A DNA stretch of 64,000 bases. Origin: Methanolobus sp. (GTDB taxonomy: Archaea > Halobacteriota > Methanosarcinia > Methanosarcinales > Methanosarcinaceae). How positions within the stretch are numbered: position 1 is the first letter of the stretch; each line of letters starts with the position of its first letter. A program made the translations under genes and the position numbers. The notes beneath the pieces were generated by a model. It saw nothing but the letters and a program-made list of their open reading frames with translations, did no database searches and was not told where the DNA came from. The DNA lies in the NCBI RefSeq assembly GCF_030682845.1, contig NZ_JAUXNK010000031.1, positions 1-64,000 of the forward strand, read 5' to 3'. This document shows, piece after piece, positions 8,623 to 16,954 of this stretch.

Positions 8623-9552
8623 CTAATCCGTCTTTTTCTGACGATGATGGTTGTAGAATTGCATTAAATCAGATATTTCTTTATGAGTATGCTCATGAAT
8701 GTGCAAGTGAACATGTCCTTCCCTGCCCTCTATGGTTTTTGTCAGCACCTCAACAGCTTCATCAAAAGATAAGGGAAGATCATCCGAAGAATAACCAAAA
8801 CAATTCAATACCTTGAATAGCTTGAAAACATCAGGTGCCTCCAGGTTGTTCGTCTTTAGAAGCTCCCAGTCAGAGAATATTTCCCTCGGAGACCCTTCGG
8901 CAACAATCCTGCGATTGAGTACATAGACCCGGTCGGCAAGCTCAGGAAGCGCATTGACATCATGCATTGCAATTATCGTGGTTATACCATCACGTTTGTT
9001 CAGATCGTTAATAAGACTTATAAAATCTGCACGGCTTCTAGGATCCAGATTCGCAGTGGGCTCATCCAGCACAAGCACTTTTGGTTCCATTGAAAGTACT
9101 GATGCAAGAGCAACTCTTTTTTTCTGCCCGTAACTAAGGTTATGGGGAACTCTTTCTTCAAACCCCTCAAGACCTACTTTTGAAAGAGCCACATGTACGC
9201 GCCTTTTAACTTCCTTTTCATCAAGTCCCATATTTATCGGACCAAAAGCAACATCATCGAACACATTTGGCATGAAAAGCTGGTCATCAGGATCCTGGAA
9301 CACAACACCCACCTGGCGGATCTTCTCTTCAATTCGCATGTCAGAAATAGATCTGCCGAAAACTGAGACATTACCAGTAGGATTTTTGATCGTGCCGTTC
9401 AGATGAAGGAAAAATGTGGTCTTCCCAGCGCCGTTAGGACCGACTATCACCACTTTCTCACCTTCGTTGATCGTGAGATTTACATCCTCAAGAGCTGCTG
9501 TCCCATCAGAATATGAATAGCTCAGACCCTCGACCTTAATTGCTTCTACCAT
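8623..9552 (-). CDS. cbiO: Nickel/cobalt ECF transporter ATPase (CbiO/NikO)
   Basis: This is the cytoplasmic ATPase that powers the metal importer. Walker A GPNGAGKTT is near residue 37, the Q-loop VFQDPDDQLF near 85, the signature LSYGQKKRVALAS near 140, and Walker B VLVLDEPTANLDP follows. After the ATPase core the C-terminal extension is histidine-rich (GHVHLHIHEHTHKE), as expected of a protein handling Ni or Co. The track starts at 9603. I prefer the ATG at 9552 (MVEAIKVEGLSYSY), which overlaps the cbiQ stop by 7 bases; the upstream 17 residues fall inside cbiQ. Confidence 0.9.
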   Translation of the reverse strand: MVEAIKVEGLSYSYSDGTAALEDVNLTINEGEKVVIVGPNGAGKTTFFLHLNGTIKNPTGNVSVFGRSISDMRIEEKIRQVGVVFQDPDDQLFMPNVFDDVAFGPINMGLDEKEVKRRVHVALSKVGLEGFEERVPHNLSYGQKKRVALASVLSMEPKVLVLDEPTANLDPRSRADFISLINDLNKRDGITTIIAMHDVNALPELADRVYVLNRRIVAEGSPREIFSDWELLKTNNLEAPDVFKLFKVLNCFGYSSDDLPLSFDEAVEVLTKTIEGREGHVHLHIHEHTHKEISDLMQFYNHHRQKKTD

Positions 9553-10313
9553 AATGATCCCAACTGATAAGCATGCACAAAGATAGCAATTCCCACCATA
9601 CATGTACTTAATACATAATCCTTTGTGCTCATTCTGAGATTTATCAGAGTCATTGGTTTACCTGTGTATCCCTTGGAAACCATAGCCTGATACACCCTGT
9701 TTGTACGGTCATAGCTTTTAATGATCAACATACCCAAAAGATTACCAAATATGGAAAGACCGTGGTAATTAGCCTTTAAGGTAAATCCCTTGCATTCCAT
9801 TGACTCCCACATCCTGCTGAATTCATCCATTATGACGAAAATGTACCTGTATGTGAACATGAGCATCTGCACAAGTATGCCTGGAACCCTGAGGGCATAT
9901 AATGCTTTTATGGTCATATCAAATCTTGTAGTTGCCAGCATGGTAATAGCGAGTGTAACTGCAGCAAGGGCCCTGATTATTATAAGGGAAGCATATGCCA
10001 GGCCTTCCATTGAAACCGAAACTCCGGCTATGTTTATGAGTTCCGTGCCTTCAACCGTAAGAGGCATGATCAGCAATAAAGGGAAAAGGAAAAAGAAAAC
10101 CATGCGTATTCTCTTCAGGGCAAAACCAATTGGTAACCCGGATATAAGTAATATGAATAGTGAGAACAAGAACCCTAATAAAGCAATCCTGATATCGTTT
10201 ACAAAAACAAAAGAGAAAATAAGCAAGGTGAAAGACACTATCTTGGCACGGGGATCGAAGTGATGTATTGGCGAATCCATTGATGCAAATTCATCTATCT
10301 CCGGATATTCCAT
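9546..10313 (-). CDS. cbiQ: ECF transporter transmembrane protein CbiQ/NikQ
   Basis: This is the T-component that couples ATP hydrolysis by CbiO to the substrate-binding M-component. The 255-residue protein is strongly hydrophobic with about five to six spans (for example IVSFTLLIFSFVFVN and MVFFFLFPLLLIMPL). It carries the T-component coupling segments near MWESMECKGFTLKANYHG and AMVSKGYTGKPM, which contain the Ala/Glu-Arg/Lys-Gly-type motifs that contact the ATPase. The gene overlaps cbiO by 7 bases and follows the small L-subunit gene by 34 bases. Confidence 0.88.
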   Translation of the reverse strand: MEYPEIDEFASMDSPIHHFDPRAKIVSFTLLIFSFVFVNDIRIALLGFLFSLFILLISGLPIGFALKRIRMVFFFLFPLLLIMPLTVEGTELINIAGVSVSMEGLAYASLIIIRALAAVTLAITMLATTRFDMTIKALYALRVPGILVQMLMFTYRYIFVIMDEFSRMWESMECKGFTLKANYHGLSIFGNLLGMLIIKSYDRTNRVYQAMVSKGYTGKPMTLINLRMSTKDYVLSTCMVGIAIFVHAYQLGSLW

Positions 10314-10347
10314 TAAACACCACCTTCAATCAAATATAAGTGTTAAC

Positions 10348-10803
10348 TTATTCACTTTTAGATTTCCTTGATGACAAGTACAGTGCTATACCTGCAATTC
10401 CAAGAATATACCCAAAGCCCGCACCAATTCTTGTAGCCAGTGGCAATTCAGCTTCTTCCGGTTCACTAACCGCATCACCTGTGAGACTAAAAGTCTTTTC
10501 GTTCTTGTGGCCGCTTTCAGAAACAACTACCCTGTATTCAGACACACCTATTTTGGGTGTAAAGTAATACACCCCATCCGAATCGGTCGTGTCTTCAATA
10601 TACAGTTCCTCTACACCATTCTTAATAGTATAGATAATGACATCTGCATTGGCCATAGGATCCCCGCCACCAAACCAGGCCTTAACCTCAACTTCCGTAA
10701 TCCGTTCCTGAACATAGACCCTGTGTGCAGAAACTGCAGGCATCAAAAGTGTCAGGGCCACACTTACCAAAACTAAGATCCTGATAATCTTTAAAGAATC
10801 CAT
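10348..10803 (-). CDS. Nickel/cobalt transporter accessory membrane protein (NikL-like)
   Basis: The 151-residue protein has an N-terminal hydrophobic signal/anchor (IIRILVLVSVALTLLMPAVSA) ending before HRVYVQERITEVEV. A beta-rich carboxypeptidase-regulatory-like domain (DTTDSDGVYYFTPKIGVSEYRVVVSESGHKN) follows, and a C-terminal membrane helix (IGAGFGYILGIAGIALYLS) with a basic tail ends it. This architecture and the place between cbiM and cbiQ match the NikL accessory component of Ni importers. The sequence alone does not prove the metal. Its ATG overlaps the cbiM stop by one base (TAATG), indicating coupled translation. Confidence 0.7.
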   Translation of the reverse strand: MDSLKIIRILVLVSVALTLLMPAVSAHRVYVQERITEVEVKAWFGGGDPMANADVIIYTIKNGVEELYIEDTTDSDGVYYFTPKIGVSEYRVVVSESGHKNEKTFSLTGDAVSEPEEAELPLATRIGAGFGYILGIAGIALYLSSRKSKSE

Positions 10804-11429
10804 TATCTCATATCCCCCTTGTCCAGTGGTAACAATTCAGGTCTCACTTTCAAGAGGAAAGTAACAACCGAACCTGTTATGACCCCTTCAATGAACATTA
10901 CCGGAACATGGGCCATTATCACCACATAAGCTATCTCCCTGAACTCTTCTCCAGTACTTATCAACATCAAAGCCAGAAGAATACCTGATAAGAATATCCC
11001 CAGTGATCCACACAGGGCACCTAACAATGAAGGGTTGATACCCTTCCTATATCCGAACCTGAAAGTCGCATATGCAAGAAGGGCCGGCACACCCATCATT
11101 ACATTATTGATACCAATGGTCGTGATGCCACCGTGCTGGAAAAGGAATGACTGCAAAGTGAGGCCAACAAGCATTGCAGGAAATGCCATGATGCCAAGTA
11201 CAACTCCAAGGAGTCCGTTTAACAGAAGATGTACACTTGTCGGACCAATGGAAACATGAACCAGGGAAGCGACAAAAAAAGCACCTGTCATGATGGAGAT
11301 CTTTGGAATCTCTTCAGCCATGTTGTGCTTGCATTTGCAACTCCAGAGAATCACAGCATTCAAAGCTAGTGCTATTGCCCAGCCGGCAACAATGACCGAA
11401 AAAGACAACACACCGTCTGAAATATGCAT
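10803..11429 (-). CDS. cbiM: Nickel/cobalt ECF transporter substrate-binding protein CbiM/NikM
   Basis: This is the S-component that binds the metal ion in the membrane. It begins MHISDGVLS, the invariant start in which the free N-terminus and His2 are metal ligands. The further family segment GPTSVHLLLNGLLGVVLG carries the next histidine ligand, and FQHGGITTIGINNVMMGVPAL is also characteristic. The 208 residues form about six to seven membrane spans. The neighbouring DUF4198 and NikL-like genes favour nickel over cobalt. Nickel is needed for cofactor F430 of MCR and for CO dehydrogenase in these methanogens. Confidence 0.9.
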   Translation of the reverse strand: MHISDGVLSFSVIVAGWAIALALNAVILWSCKCKHNMAEEIPKISIMTGAFFVASLVHVSIGPTSVHLLLNGLLGVVLGIMAFPAMLVGLTLQSFLFQHGGITTIGINNVMMGVPALLAYATFRFGYRKGINPSLLGALCGSLGIFLSGILLALMLISTGEEFREIAYVVIMAHVPVMFIEGVITGSVVTFLLKVRPELLPLDKGDMR

Positions 11430-11558
11430 AATTTTAGCCTCAGAATTAAGATAAGTTATGAATTGCTTTTACATTAATGTGATTTCGACCAGAGAATGAA
11501 TAGCAATATATAAAAAACAATTGATAGGGCGGATAGATGGTCACCCCATCAGTCAGAT

Positions 11559-12503
11559 CTATTCTTTCCTCGTTATCTTATAGAGAGCACCAAGTATGCC
11601 TGCAAGGGCAATTGTTGCTACAAATCCGGGAGTACTCGCTGTCTTGCCTGAAGGGGTAGCTTGTGTTTCCCCTGCTGCTTTTGGAGGGAAAGACTCTATT
11701 ATCGGGACTATAAATACGCCCCTTACCGGCTGACCCTGTTCAGGCTCCATGGTTACTCCAACGAACCAGATTCCCGGCTCGTCGAGGGTATAAAGGAACT
11801 CACCATTATCATTTGTCTTGGCAAGTCTGGTGAATACCATCGGTGCATCATAGGGGAACATCTCTTCAGCTGCTTCCACTATCTCAATACCATCCTCCAG
11901 GGTATTATATATCTCTATTTCAACATTAGCACCAGCAAGAGCCTCACCATTGTAGAGTGCTTTCCCGGCAAAGACAAATCCTTCCTCCATTCCATAGGGT
12001 CTCATATAAGGAATGATCTCGGTTTCCTGGCCAACCTCAGTATCCCAGCCAACCCACATTTCCTCGCCAGAGTGAATAATGGCTTTGGTGAAGTCTACCA
12101 TATCTTCATCAACATCCTCATATTTTACAGAGATGACTGAATCTCCCATCTGATCTACTGTAAAAGAGGTTTTATATGCAACAAAGGTGCCCATGTTTCC
12201 GTCTTCATCCATTCCGTCAACGGTTATTTCTTCAACTGTGAGTTGCTCAACCGTACCGTCTGGTTTGGTAACTGTTACTTCAGGAACATTAGACATATCA
12301 AAAAGGATATGTTCGTAAGGGTGACCCCACATAATGTAAATGTCTTTAGTGTCTCCAAGTTCTGCAATGTAGTCTATCGGAGCTACATCCCAGATGGTAT
12401 CTTCGCTATCACTGGGGAAAACCATAGTGAAATGCGCAGCTGCAATACCTGATGAACAAAGAATGATGCCTGTTAATAATAAACTAAAGATAATCCGTCT
12501 CAA
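11559..12503 (-). CDS. DUF4198 surface protein, likely extracellular nickel-binding partner (NikK-like), with PGF-CTERM-like anchor
   Basis: The N-terminal signal peptide IIFSLLLTGIILCSSGIAAA is followed directly by HFTMVFPS; histidine at the mature N-terminus is common in DUF4198 metal-transport partners. The 314-residue product is acidic and beta-rich, with a domain near residues 175-255 resembling carboxypeptidase-regulatory folds (GEALAGANVEIEIYN). The C-terminus reads TPGFVATIALAGILGALYKITRKE, a PGF motif plus hydrophobic helix plus basic tail. This is the pattern of PGF-CTERM anchors cut by archaeosortase. It heads the ECF transporter operon, 129 bases upstream of cbiM, and probably captures nickel outside the cell. 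Confidence 0.75.
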   Translation of the reverse strand: MRRIIFSLLLTGIILCSSGIAAAHFTMVFPSDSEDTIWDVAPIDYIAELGDTKDIYIMWGHPYEHILFDMSNVPEVTVTKPDGTVEQLTVEEITVDGMDEDGNMGTFVAYKTSFTVDQMGDSVISVKYEDVDEDMVDFTKAIIHSGEEMWVGWDTEVGQETEIIPYMRPYGMEEGFVFAGKALYNGEALAGANVEIEIYNTLEDGIEIVEAAEEMFPYDAPMVFTRLAKTNDNGEFLYTLDEPGIWFVGVTMEPEQGQPVRGVFIVPIIESFPPKAAGETQATPSGKTASTPGFVATIALAGILGALYKITRKE

Positions 12504-12592
12504 ATTGAACCTCCGATGGTTTAGTAATTGAAGATGGTAGATAACACTAAATAAATACTTGTTGCTACTAAAAGCGCTTATTAATAAAGACT

Positions 12593-12612
12593 ATCATAAT
12601 AGATGCTATGAT
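12593..12612. promoter_or_regulatory. Inverted repeat ATCATA-N8-TATGAT upstream of the Ni transporter operon
   Basis: The repeat lies in the 208-base divergent region between the DUF4198 gene (minus) and the radical SAM gene (plus), 90 bases before the former's start. Its size and symmetry suit a dimeric regulator such as NikR, but I cannot match it to a known archaeal NikR box. It is A+T-rich, so chance occurrence is possible. Confidence 0.25.
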
Positions 12613-12711
12613 TAAGCACAATAATGGCAAGTCACATAGAAATGATTAAAAAAGGATTTTTACATGACGCAAGGTTTCAATAAGAAAGAAACACTATCCT
12701 AGATTGTTGTC

Positions 12712-13686
12712 ATGACAAACTTTTCACCAATAACTGCCGCAAAAGCCCTCTGGCAAATGCGGATCAAAAAAAGACCTTTTGTACTCTCCCATGCAGTTAA
12801 TTCTTCATGCAACATGAGATGCAAATTCTGCGAGTACTGGAAGGAGAGCGGACCCCAGATGGAGCTTCAAAAGGTTTTCAGTTTGCTTGATGAGGCAAGG
12901 GGGTTTGGTATACAGGTCTACAACGCATGGACTGTTGAGCCGTTGCTGAGAACTGACCTTCCACAGATATTCGAACACGCCAAAGGCCTCGGAATGACGA
13001 CATCCATGATAACCAACGGCCTTCTGCTGGAGAAGAGAGCCGAGGAACTTGTTCACCTTGACTATCTTTCTGTGTCAGCCGACGGCACATCCAGCTATAG
13101 GGAGATAAGAGGAGTCGATTTTGAGAGGATATTGCCTGGCATCATCAGGGCACGAGAAGTAATGGGCAAGCCCGTGCTGTTGAACTGCGTCATCAGCGGA
13201 AAGAATCTTGATGATATCGAGGAACTCATTCTCCTTGCAAAGAACCTCGACCTGAAGATATCCTTTGAACCCATGTATGAGTTTGGCAGCATTGCCTCAG
13301 ATACATGGAAAGAGCTTGGCATAAGGGATATGGAAAAATATCGCAGGACTGTGGATAAGATCATCGAATTGAAAAAGGAGGGTTACCCCGTAATCAATTC
13401 CCTGACATACCTTGGAATGGTAAGAGACCTGAGAACTGATTATACATGCCATGCCAATGACCTGATACTGTGTGTTGCATCAGACGGGAGCATTGAGAAC
13501 TGCAGGGTACACAGGGAACCGGTAGGCAATATAAGGGACGGAATTGCAAATGTATGGGAGAGGACGCGGAAAGAAAGAAAGGAAAACGCGGCAAAATGTG
13601 AAAAATGTCTGTTCTTCGGATATGTGGAAAACAGCATGCTCTATGATTTCAATCTTGAGGTCATGAGACACTATGACTGGATGTGA
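12712..13686 (+). CDS. Radical SAM/SPASM-type protein of unknown substrate
   Basis: A [4Fe-4S] cluster site CNMRCKFC (CX3CX2C) lies near residue 33, followed by a TIM-barrel-like radical SAM core (MITNGLLLEKRAEELVHLDYLSVSADG). The C-terminal part (CHANDLILCVASDGSIENCR, VGNIRDGIANVWE, CEKCLFFGY) has the cysteine spacing of a SPASM or twitch auxiliary-cluster domain. Such proteins modify peptides or activate enzymes, but the substrate cannot be inferred. No precursor peptide gene or partner is visible nearby. The 324-residue length fits a radical SAM plus twitch protein. Confidence 0.8.
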   Translation: MTNFSPITAAKALWQMRIKKRPFVLSHAVNSSCNMRCKFCEYWKESGPQMELQKVFSLLDEARGFGIQVYNAWTVEPLLRTDLPQIFEHAKGLGMTTSMITNGLLLEKRAEELVHLDYLSVSADGTSSYREIRGVDFERILPGIIRAREVMGKPVLLNCVISGKNLDDIEELILLAKNLDLKISFEPMYEFGSIASDTWKELGIRDMEKYRRTVDKIIELKKEGYPVINSLTYLGMVRDLRTDYTCHANDLILCVASDGSIENCRVHREPVGNIRDGIANVWERTRKERKENAAKCEKCLFFGYVENSMLYDFNLEVMRHYDWM

Positions 13687-13765
13687 GCTGAAGTCCATAT
13701 ATCTAAGACTAATTTTATATAAGTTATATGATAATATATGAGATATCTAAGACAGGTTGATTTCC

Positions 13766-14392
13766 ATGATATCTACAAACACCCGCAGGGTCCTTCTTCT
13801 AATAATAGTATCCTTTCTGCTGGCATTGCCGACATTAGTAGCAAGTGCGAGCGCAGAAACTGTTGTACGCATATCCCCCGAGGTGACGCGCGTCAGTGAG
13901 AACGGGAACTTCTCCCTGGAAGTGTTCATTGAGCCTGATGCTGCGGTTTCAGGTGCTGAGTTCGCGTTGACATACGACCCTTCACTGGTGAAAATAATTC
14001 ATGTTTCTGAAGGTGTTTTCCTTAGTCAGGAAGAAGAACAAACCATGTTCTCACCCGGCAGTGACAATACCAACGGTACACTAAGCGGAGTGTACGGACT
14101 GGTGCTTGGAGGAGAGAAGGCACTTGATGCAGGTACCTTCGCAAACATAGAGTTCATCGCCACAGGAAAGGAAGGTATTGCCCATATTGAACTCAGGGAT
14201 GTTACAATCACTAATTCCACTGGTACGAAATTACCGGTGGTAATTAAGAACGGCAGAGTGCTTGTAGGTGATGTACGGGACATCAGCCCATCATCGAACA
14301 CAGACCAGACAAAGGAAGCAGGCTACCGACAATCGGCGCTGATTATTTTTGCACTGGCAGGTATGTTCCTGGCAGCAAAGAAGAAATTGTAA
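13766..14392 (+). CDS. Secreted, membrane-anchored cohesin-like domain protein
   Basis: A signal peptide (RRVLLLIIVSFLLALPTLVASASA) precedes a beta-sandwich resembling cohesin modules. Visible features are VVRISPEVTRVSENGNFSLEVFIEP, GAEFALTYDPSLVKIIHVSEGVFL, and GTFANIEFIATGKEGIAHIELRDV, ending TKLPVVIKNGRV. A C-terminal helix SALIIFALAGMFLAA with KKKL anchors it. Cohesin modules bind dockerin partners in assembled surface complexes; no dockerin protein is visible here. The track starts at TTG 13757, but the ATG at 13766 (MISTNTRR) is the better start. It is transcribed away from the radical SAM gene with 79 bases between. Confidence 0.7.
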   Translation: MISTNTRRVLLLIIVSFLLALPTLVASASAETVVRISPEVTRVSENGNFSLEVFIEPDAAVSGAEFALTYDPSLVKIIHVSEGVFLSQEEEQTMFSPGSDNTNGTLSGVYGLVLGGEKALDAGTFANIEFIATGKEGIAHIELRDVTITNSTGTKLPVVIKNGRVLVGDVRDISPSSNTDQTKEAGYRQSALIIFALAGMFLAAKKKL

Positions 14393-14416
14393 GATTATGG
14401 GGTGCCGGGGCTCTTG

Positions 14417-15196
14417 TCACTTATTTTGTGTGATCTGAATATTTACTCGGTCCCCATTACGCAGGCCCAGTATTTCTGCAGCACTTCCCTGGTTCACTGC
14501 AATCTCGAAAAACCCATGGCTTCCTATGATACAGAGTATGTCGCCAACCTGCACTTGCCCGTATGTTTGCAGGAATGGGACGCAATGATCTGCTATCTGC
14601 AGGACTGTACCGGACATGATTTTCCGGTGAACGAGATTATGAGGGATATTAGTTATCACATTCCCAAAGTCGTCAATATAATTAACTTCAGCCAGTATAC
14701 AGTTATCCCGTATTACTGCGTCCGAAATATCAAGACCGATATAATCATCGATCTTTCCGCCAACTTCTCCGGCAGCCATACCCTTTGCGATAAAAGCCCC
14801 TACGCGTGCGAAGATATCCCTGCCATGAAAGGTTGATGAGACAGTGCTTAGAAGATCCTTATTGGTAATTTCGTAAACCTTCGGATCACCCAGCTTCCCT
14901 GCTGCAGGCACCATGAGTCCATTGTCGGGACCTACGAAGTACTGTCCTCCTGAGACTATTACTATCGCTTTTCTGGAGGTGCCCACCCCGGGGTCAACAA
15001 CAGCTATATGGACTGTCCCTTCCGGAAAATATTCTGCCACACTGTAGATGGCAAAGGCGCCTGCGCGTATATCAGCATGCGGGACAGAGTGTGTGATATC
15101 CACAATATCCATACCGGGACAGATACCAAGTATCACAGCTTTGAGAGAAGCAGGATAGAGGGTCCCGAAATCAGTTGTAAGGGTCACGATTGCCAT
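14417..15196 (-). CDS. SAM hydroxide adenosyltransferase (DUF62, S-adenosylmethionine hydrolase)
   Basis: Proteins of this family split S-adenosylmethionine to adenosine and methionine using activated water, and are related to fluorinase and chlorinase. Family motifs are present: TLTTDFGTLYPASLKAVILG at the N-terminus, DITHSVPHADIRAGAFAI near residues 34-51, VDPGVGTSRKAIV near 67, VGPDNGLM near 88, and FHGRDIFARVGAF near 123, which holds the RHGx-type catalytic segment. The C-terminal domain (VNYIDDFGNVITNIP) is also typical. At 259 residues it is complete. It converges with the cohesin-like gene; thiC lies upstream on the same strand behind a strong terminator. Confidence 0.88.
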   Translation of the reverse strand: MAIVTLTTDFGTLYPASLKAVILGICPGMDIVDITHSVPHADIRAGAFAIYSVAEYFPEGTVHIAVVDPGVGTSRKAIVIVSGGQYFVGPDNGLMVPAAGKLGDPKVYEITNKDLLSTVSSTFHGRDIFARVGAFIAKGMAAGEVGGKIDDYIGLDISDAVIRDNCILAEVNYIDDFGNVITNIPHNLVHRKIMSGTVLQIADHCVPFLQTYGQVQVGDILCIIGSHGFFEIAVNQGSAAEILGLRNGDRVNIQITQNK

Positions 15197-15271
15197 AATA
15201 GCCGGATTTACGCGGTACTATAAAAGTTGTATGATACACAAAGAGATACTCCGGAAAGAGAGATCAATAAA

Positions 15272-15319
15272 AAAGAAAAAGAGTGAGAAAACAAAGTAAT
15301 GCCCAGAGGGCATTACTTT
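15272..15319 (-). terminator. Strong intrinsic-type terminator of thiC
   Basis: AAAGTAATGCCC and GGGCATTACTTT form a perfect 12-bp stem with a 3-base loop (15293-15319). On the minus strand it is followed by a T-rich tract (the complement of AAAAAAGAAAAAGAG). The 3' part of the thiC reading frame, including its stop codon, is inside the stem. Confidence 0.8.
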
Positions 15320-16599
15320 AAGAGGTTGTAGCTCTTGTTGACTATCTTGAGTGCGCAGAAGTCACCGCACATCGTGCATGCGTCTTCATCGCCCGGTGCC
15401 CTGCTGTTCCTGATGCTCCTTGCAAGCTGCGGGTCAAGTGCCAGATTGTACATTCCTTCCCAGTCTAGTCTTGCGCGTGCTCTGCCCATTGCAAGGTCAA
15501 CGTCGCGGCTTTCCTTGTATTTTACCATGTCACCTACGTGTGCTGCGATCTTTGATGTCCTGACACCCTCGACAACGTCTTCAAGGTTTGGAAGTGCAAG
15601 GTGTTCTGCGGGTGTTACGTAGCAAAGGAAGTCACAGCCTGCTGCTGCAGCAGTAGCCGCACCTATTGCTGTTACGATATGGTCCCGACCTGCACCGATA
15701 TCAGTTACCAGTGGACCGAGCATGTAGAATGGCTTTCCGCCGCTCATTGATTTCATGAGCTTGACGTTCATCTCAACCTCATCAAGTGGAACATGACCCG
15801 GACCTTCGACTATGACCTGCAGGTCGTATTTGTCGTGTGCCTTCTGTGCGCACTCAGAGTTGATGATGAGTTCCTGAACCTGTGCCCTGTCGGTCGCGTC
15901 GTGGATTGCGCCTGCACGCATTCCGTTACCTGTTGAAAGGGTGACTTCGTGCTCTTTGAGGATCTCACAGAGATAATCAAAATGTTCAAAAAGTGGGTTT
16001 TCTTTCTCGTTGTGCAGCATCCATGTGCTCATGAATGCACCGCCACGGGAGCAGAGACCACCGAATCTGCCATGTGCCTTCAACCTGTCAAGAACAATGT
16101 TGTTGATACCTGTGTGAATCGCCATGAAGTTTGTACCGAGTTTTGCCTGCTCCTCGGTCGCATACCAGAGGTCATCTTCCGTCATATGTATGATGGAACC
16201 GTCTCTCTTTGCTGCGGTAATGAATGCCTGGTAAAGTGGTACTGAACCTACTGAAAGAGAAATTGCGTCACACACCTTCTTCCTGATACCAAGGAAGTCC
16301 CCGCCGGTACCGAGTTCCATAAGTGTGTCTGCGCCTGCTGCTTCTGCTGCCTTTGCCTTTGCTATTTCCATTTCTTCATCAACTATGTCTGATGATGCAC
16401 CTATGGATGCATTGACCTTGGTCCTGAGCCCTTCACCGATACCACAGAGCTTGATGTCCCTGTAGGGAGTCATTGGGATGACGATCCTGCCTGAAGCGAT
16501 ACCGCGCCTTATGAAATCAGGGTCTTTGCCTTCATCCTTGGCTACGATCTTCATCTCTTCTGTAATTTTACCATTCTTTGCATCTGTTACTATTGTCAT
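15313..16599 (-). CDS. thiC: ThiC-family radical SAM enzyme (phosphomethylpyrimidine synthase or 5-hydroxybenzimidazole synthase)
   Basis: ThiC turns aminoimidazole ribotide into the thiamine pyrimidine; its paralogue BzaF makes 5-hydroxybenzimidazole from the same substrate. The protein (428 residues, lacking the long N-terminal domain of bacterial ThiC) carries CSRGGAFMSTWMLHNEKEN near residue 181, QVIVEGPGHVP near 260, CYVTPAEHLALPN near 328 and a C-terminal cluster motif CTMCGDFCALK. That motif is CX2CX3C, while bacterial ThiC normally reads CX2CX4C. Some otherwise conserved ThiC stretches differ (STGNGMRAG, TDIGAGRDHI). These changes make paralogue status worth considering. The start is the ATG at 16599. 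No TPP riboswitch consensus is visible in the leader. Confidence 0.85.
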   Translation of the reverse strand: MTIVTDAKNGKITEEMKIVAKDEGKDPDFIRRGIASGRIVIPMTPYRDIKLCGIGEGLRTKVNASIGASSDIVDEEMEIAKAKAAEAAGADTLMELGTGGDFLGIRKKVCDAISLSVGSVPLYQAFITAAKRDGSIIHMTEDDLWYATEEQAKLGTNFMAIHTGINNIVLDRLKAHGRFGGLCSRGGAFMSTWMLHNEKENPLFEHFDYLCEILKEHEVTLSTGNGMRAGAIHDATDRAQVQELIINSECAQKAHDKYDLQVIVEGPGHVPLDEVEMNVKLMKSMSGGKPFYMLGPLVTDIGAGRDHIVTAIGAATAAAAGCDFLCYVTPAEHLALPNLEDVVEGVRTSKIAAHVGDMVKYKESRDVDLAMGRARARLDWEGMYNLALDPQLARSIRNSRAPGDEDACTMCGDFCALKIVNKSYNLLK

Positions 16600-16954
16600 G
16601 ATCTGTTCCTCGGTATTTGATGTACCCTACAAGAATCATATCGTATATAACACTTTTTAAAAAATTTACTTTCATGCAAATCAACTTAACTTTATTTGCC
16701 AAATGTAATGTAAAAAAGTAAAACATATACATCAGAAGATTTAACAGAAAAAGAGATAATAGAGGTTGCAAAATAAATGAAAGCAGATCTTTGCTAAACT
16801 GAACTTGAATTGATATTAAATTAAGTTGTCTTGTTTTACACATAGGGAGACTTTTGCAGGAGATGGTTAAAAGCCCTGCTGTAATAACAATGAAAATGAG
16901 ATGAATGAATAAAAAAATAACAGGTTGGAAAAACTCAGGTTCAGCCTGATATTA
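16600..16954. other. Gene-free stretch: thiC promoter region and terminator of the glycosyltransferase gene
   Basis: The 355 bases are A+T-rich. Next to thiC the minus strand has a TATA-like GTTATATACG about 40 bases before the start codon. At the other end TCAGG-CTGAA-CCTGA (16935-16949, minus strand) followed by TTTTT ends the glycosyltransferase transcript. The 91-residue minus-strand ORF in the track (16568-16843) is low-complexity and hydrophobic only through A+T richness, and I do not call it. Confidence 0.55.

Noticed and set aside
16600-16660. TPP riboswitch upstream of thiC
   Set aside because: The leader is short and shows neither the CTGAGA core nor a fold resembling the thi-box.
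16568-16843. 91-residue minus-strand ORF upstream of thiC
   Set aside because: It overlaps the thiC start, is low-complexity and A+T-driven, and shows no ribosome binding site or recognisable pattern.
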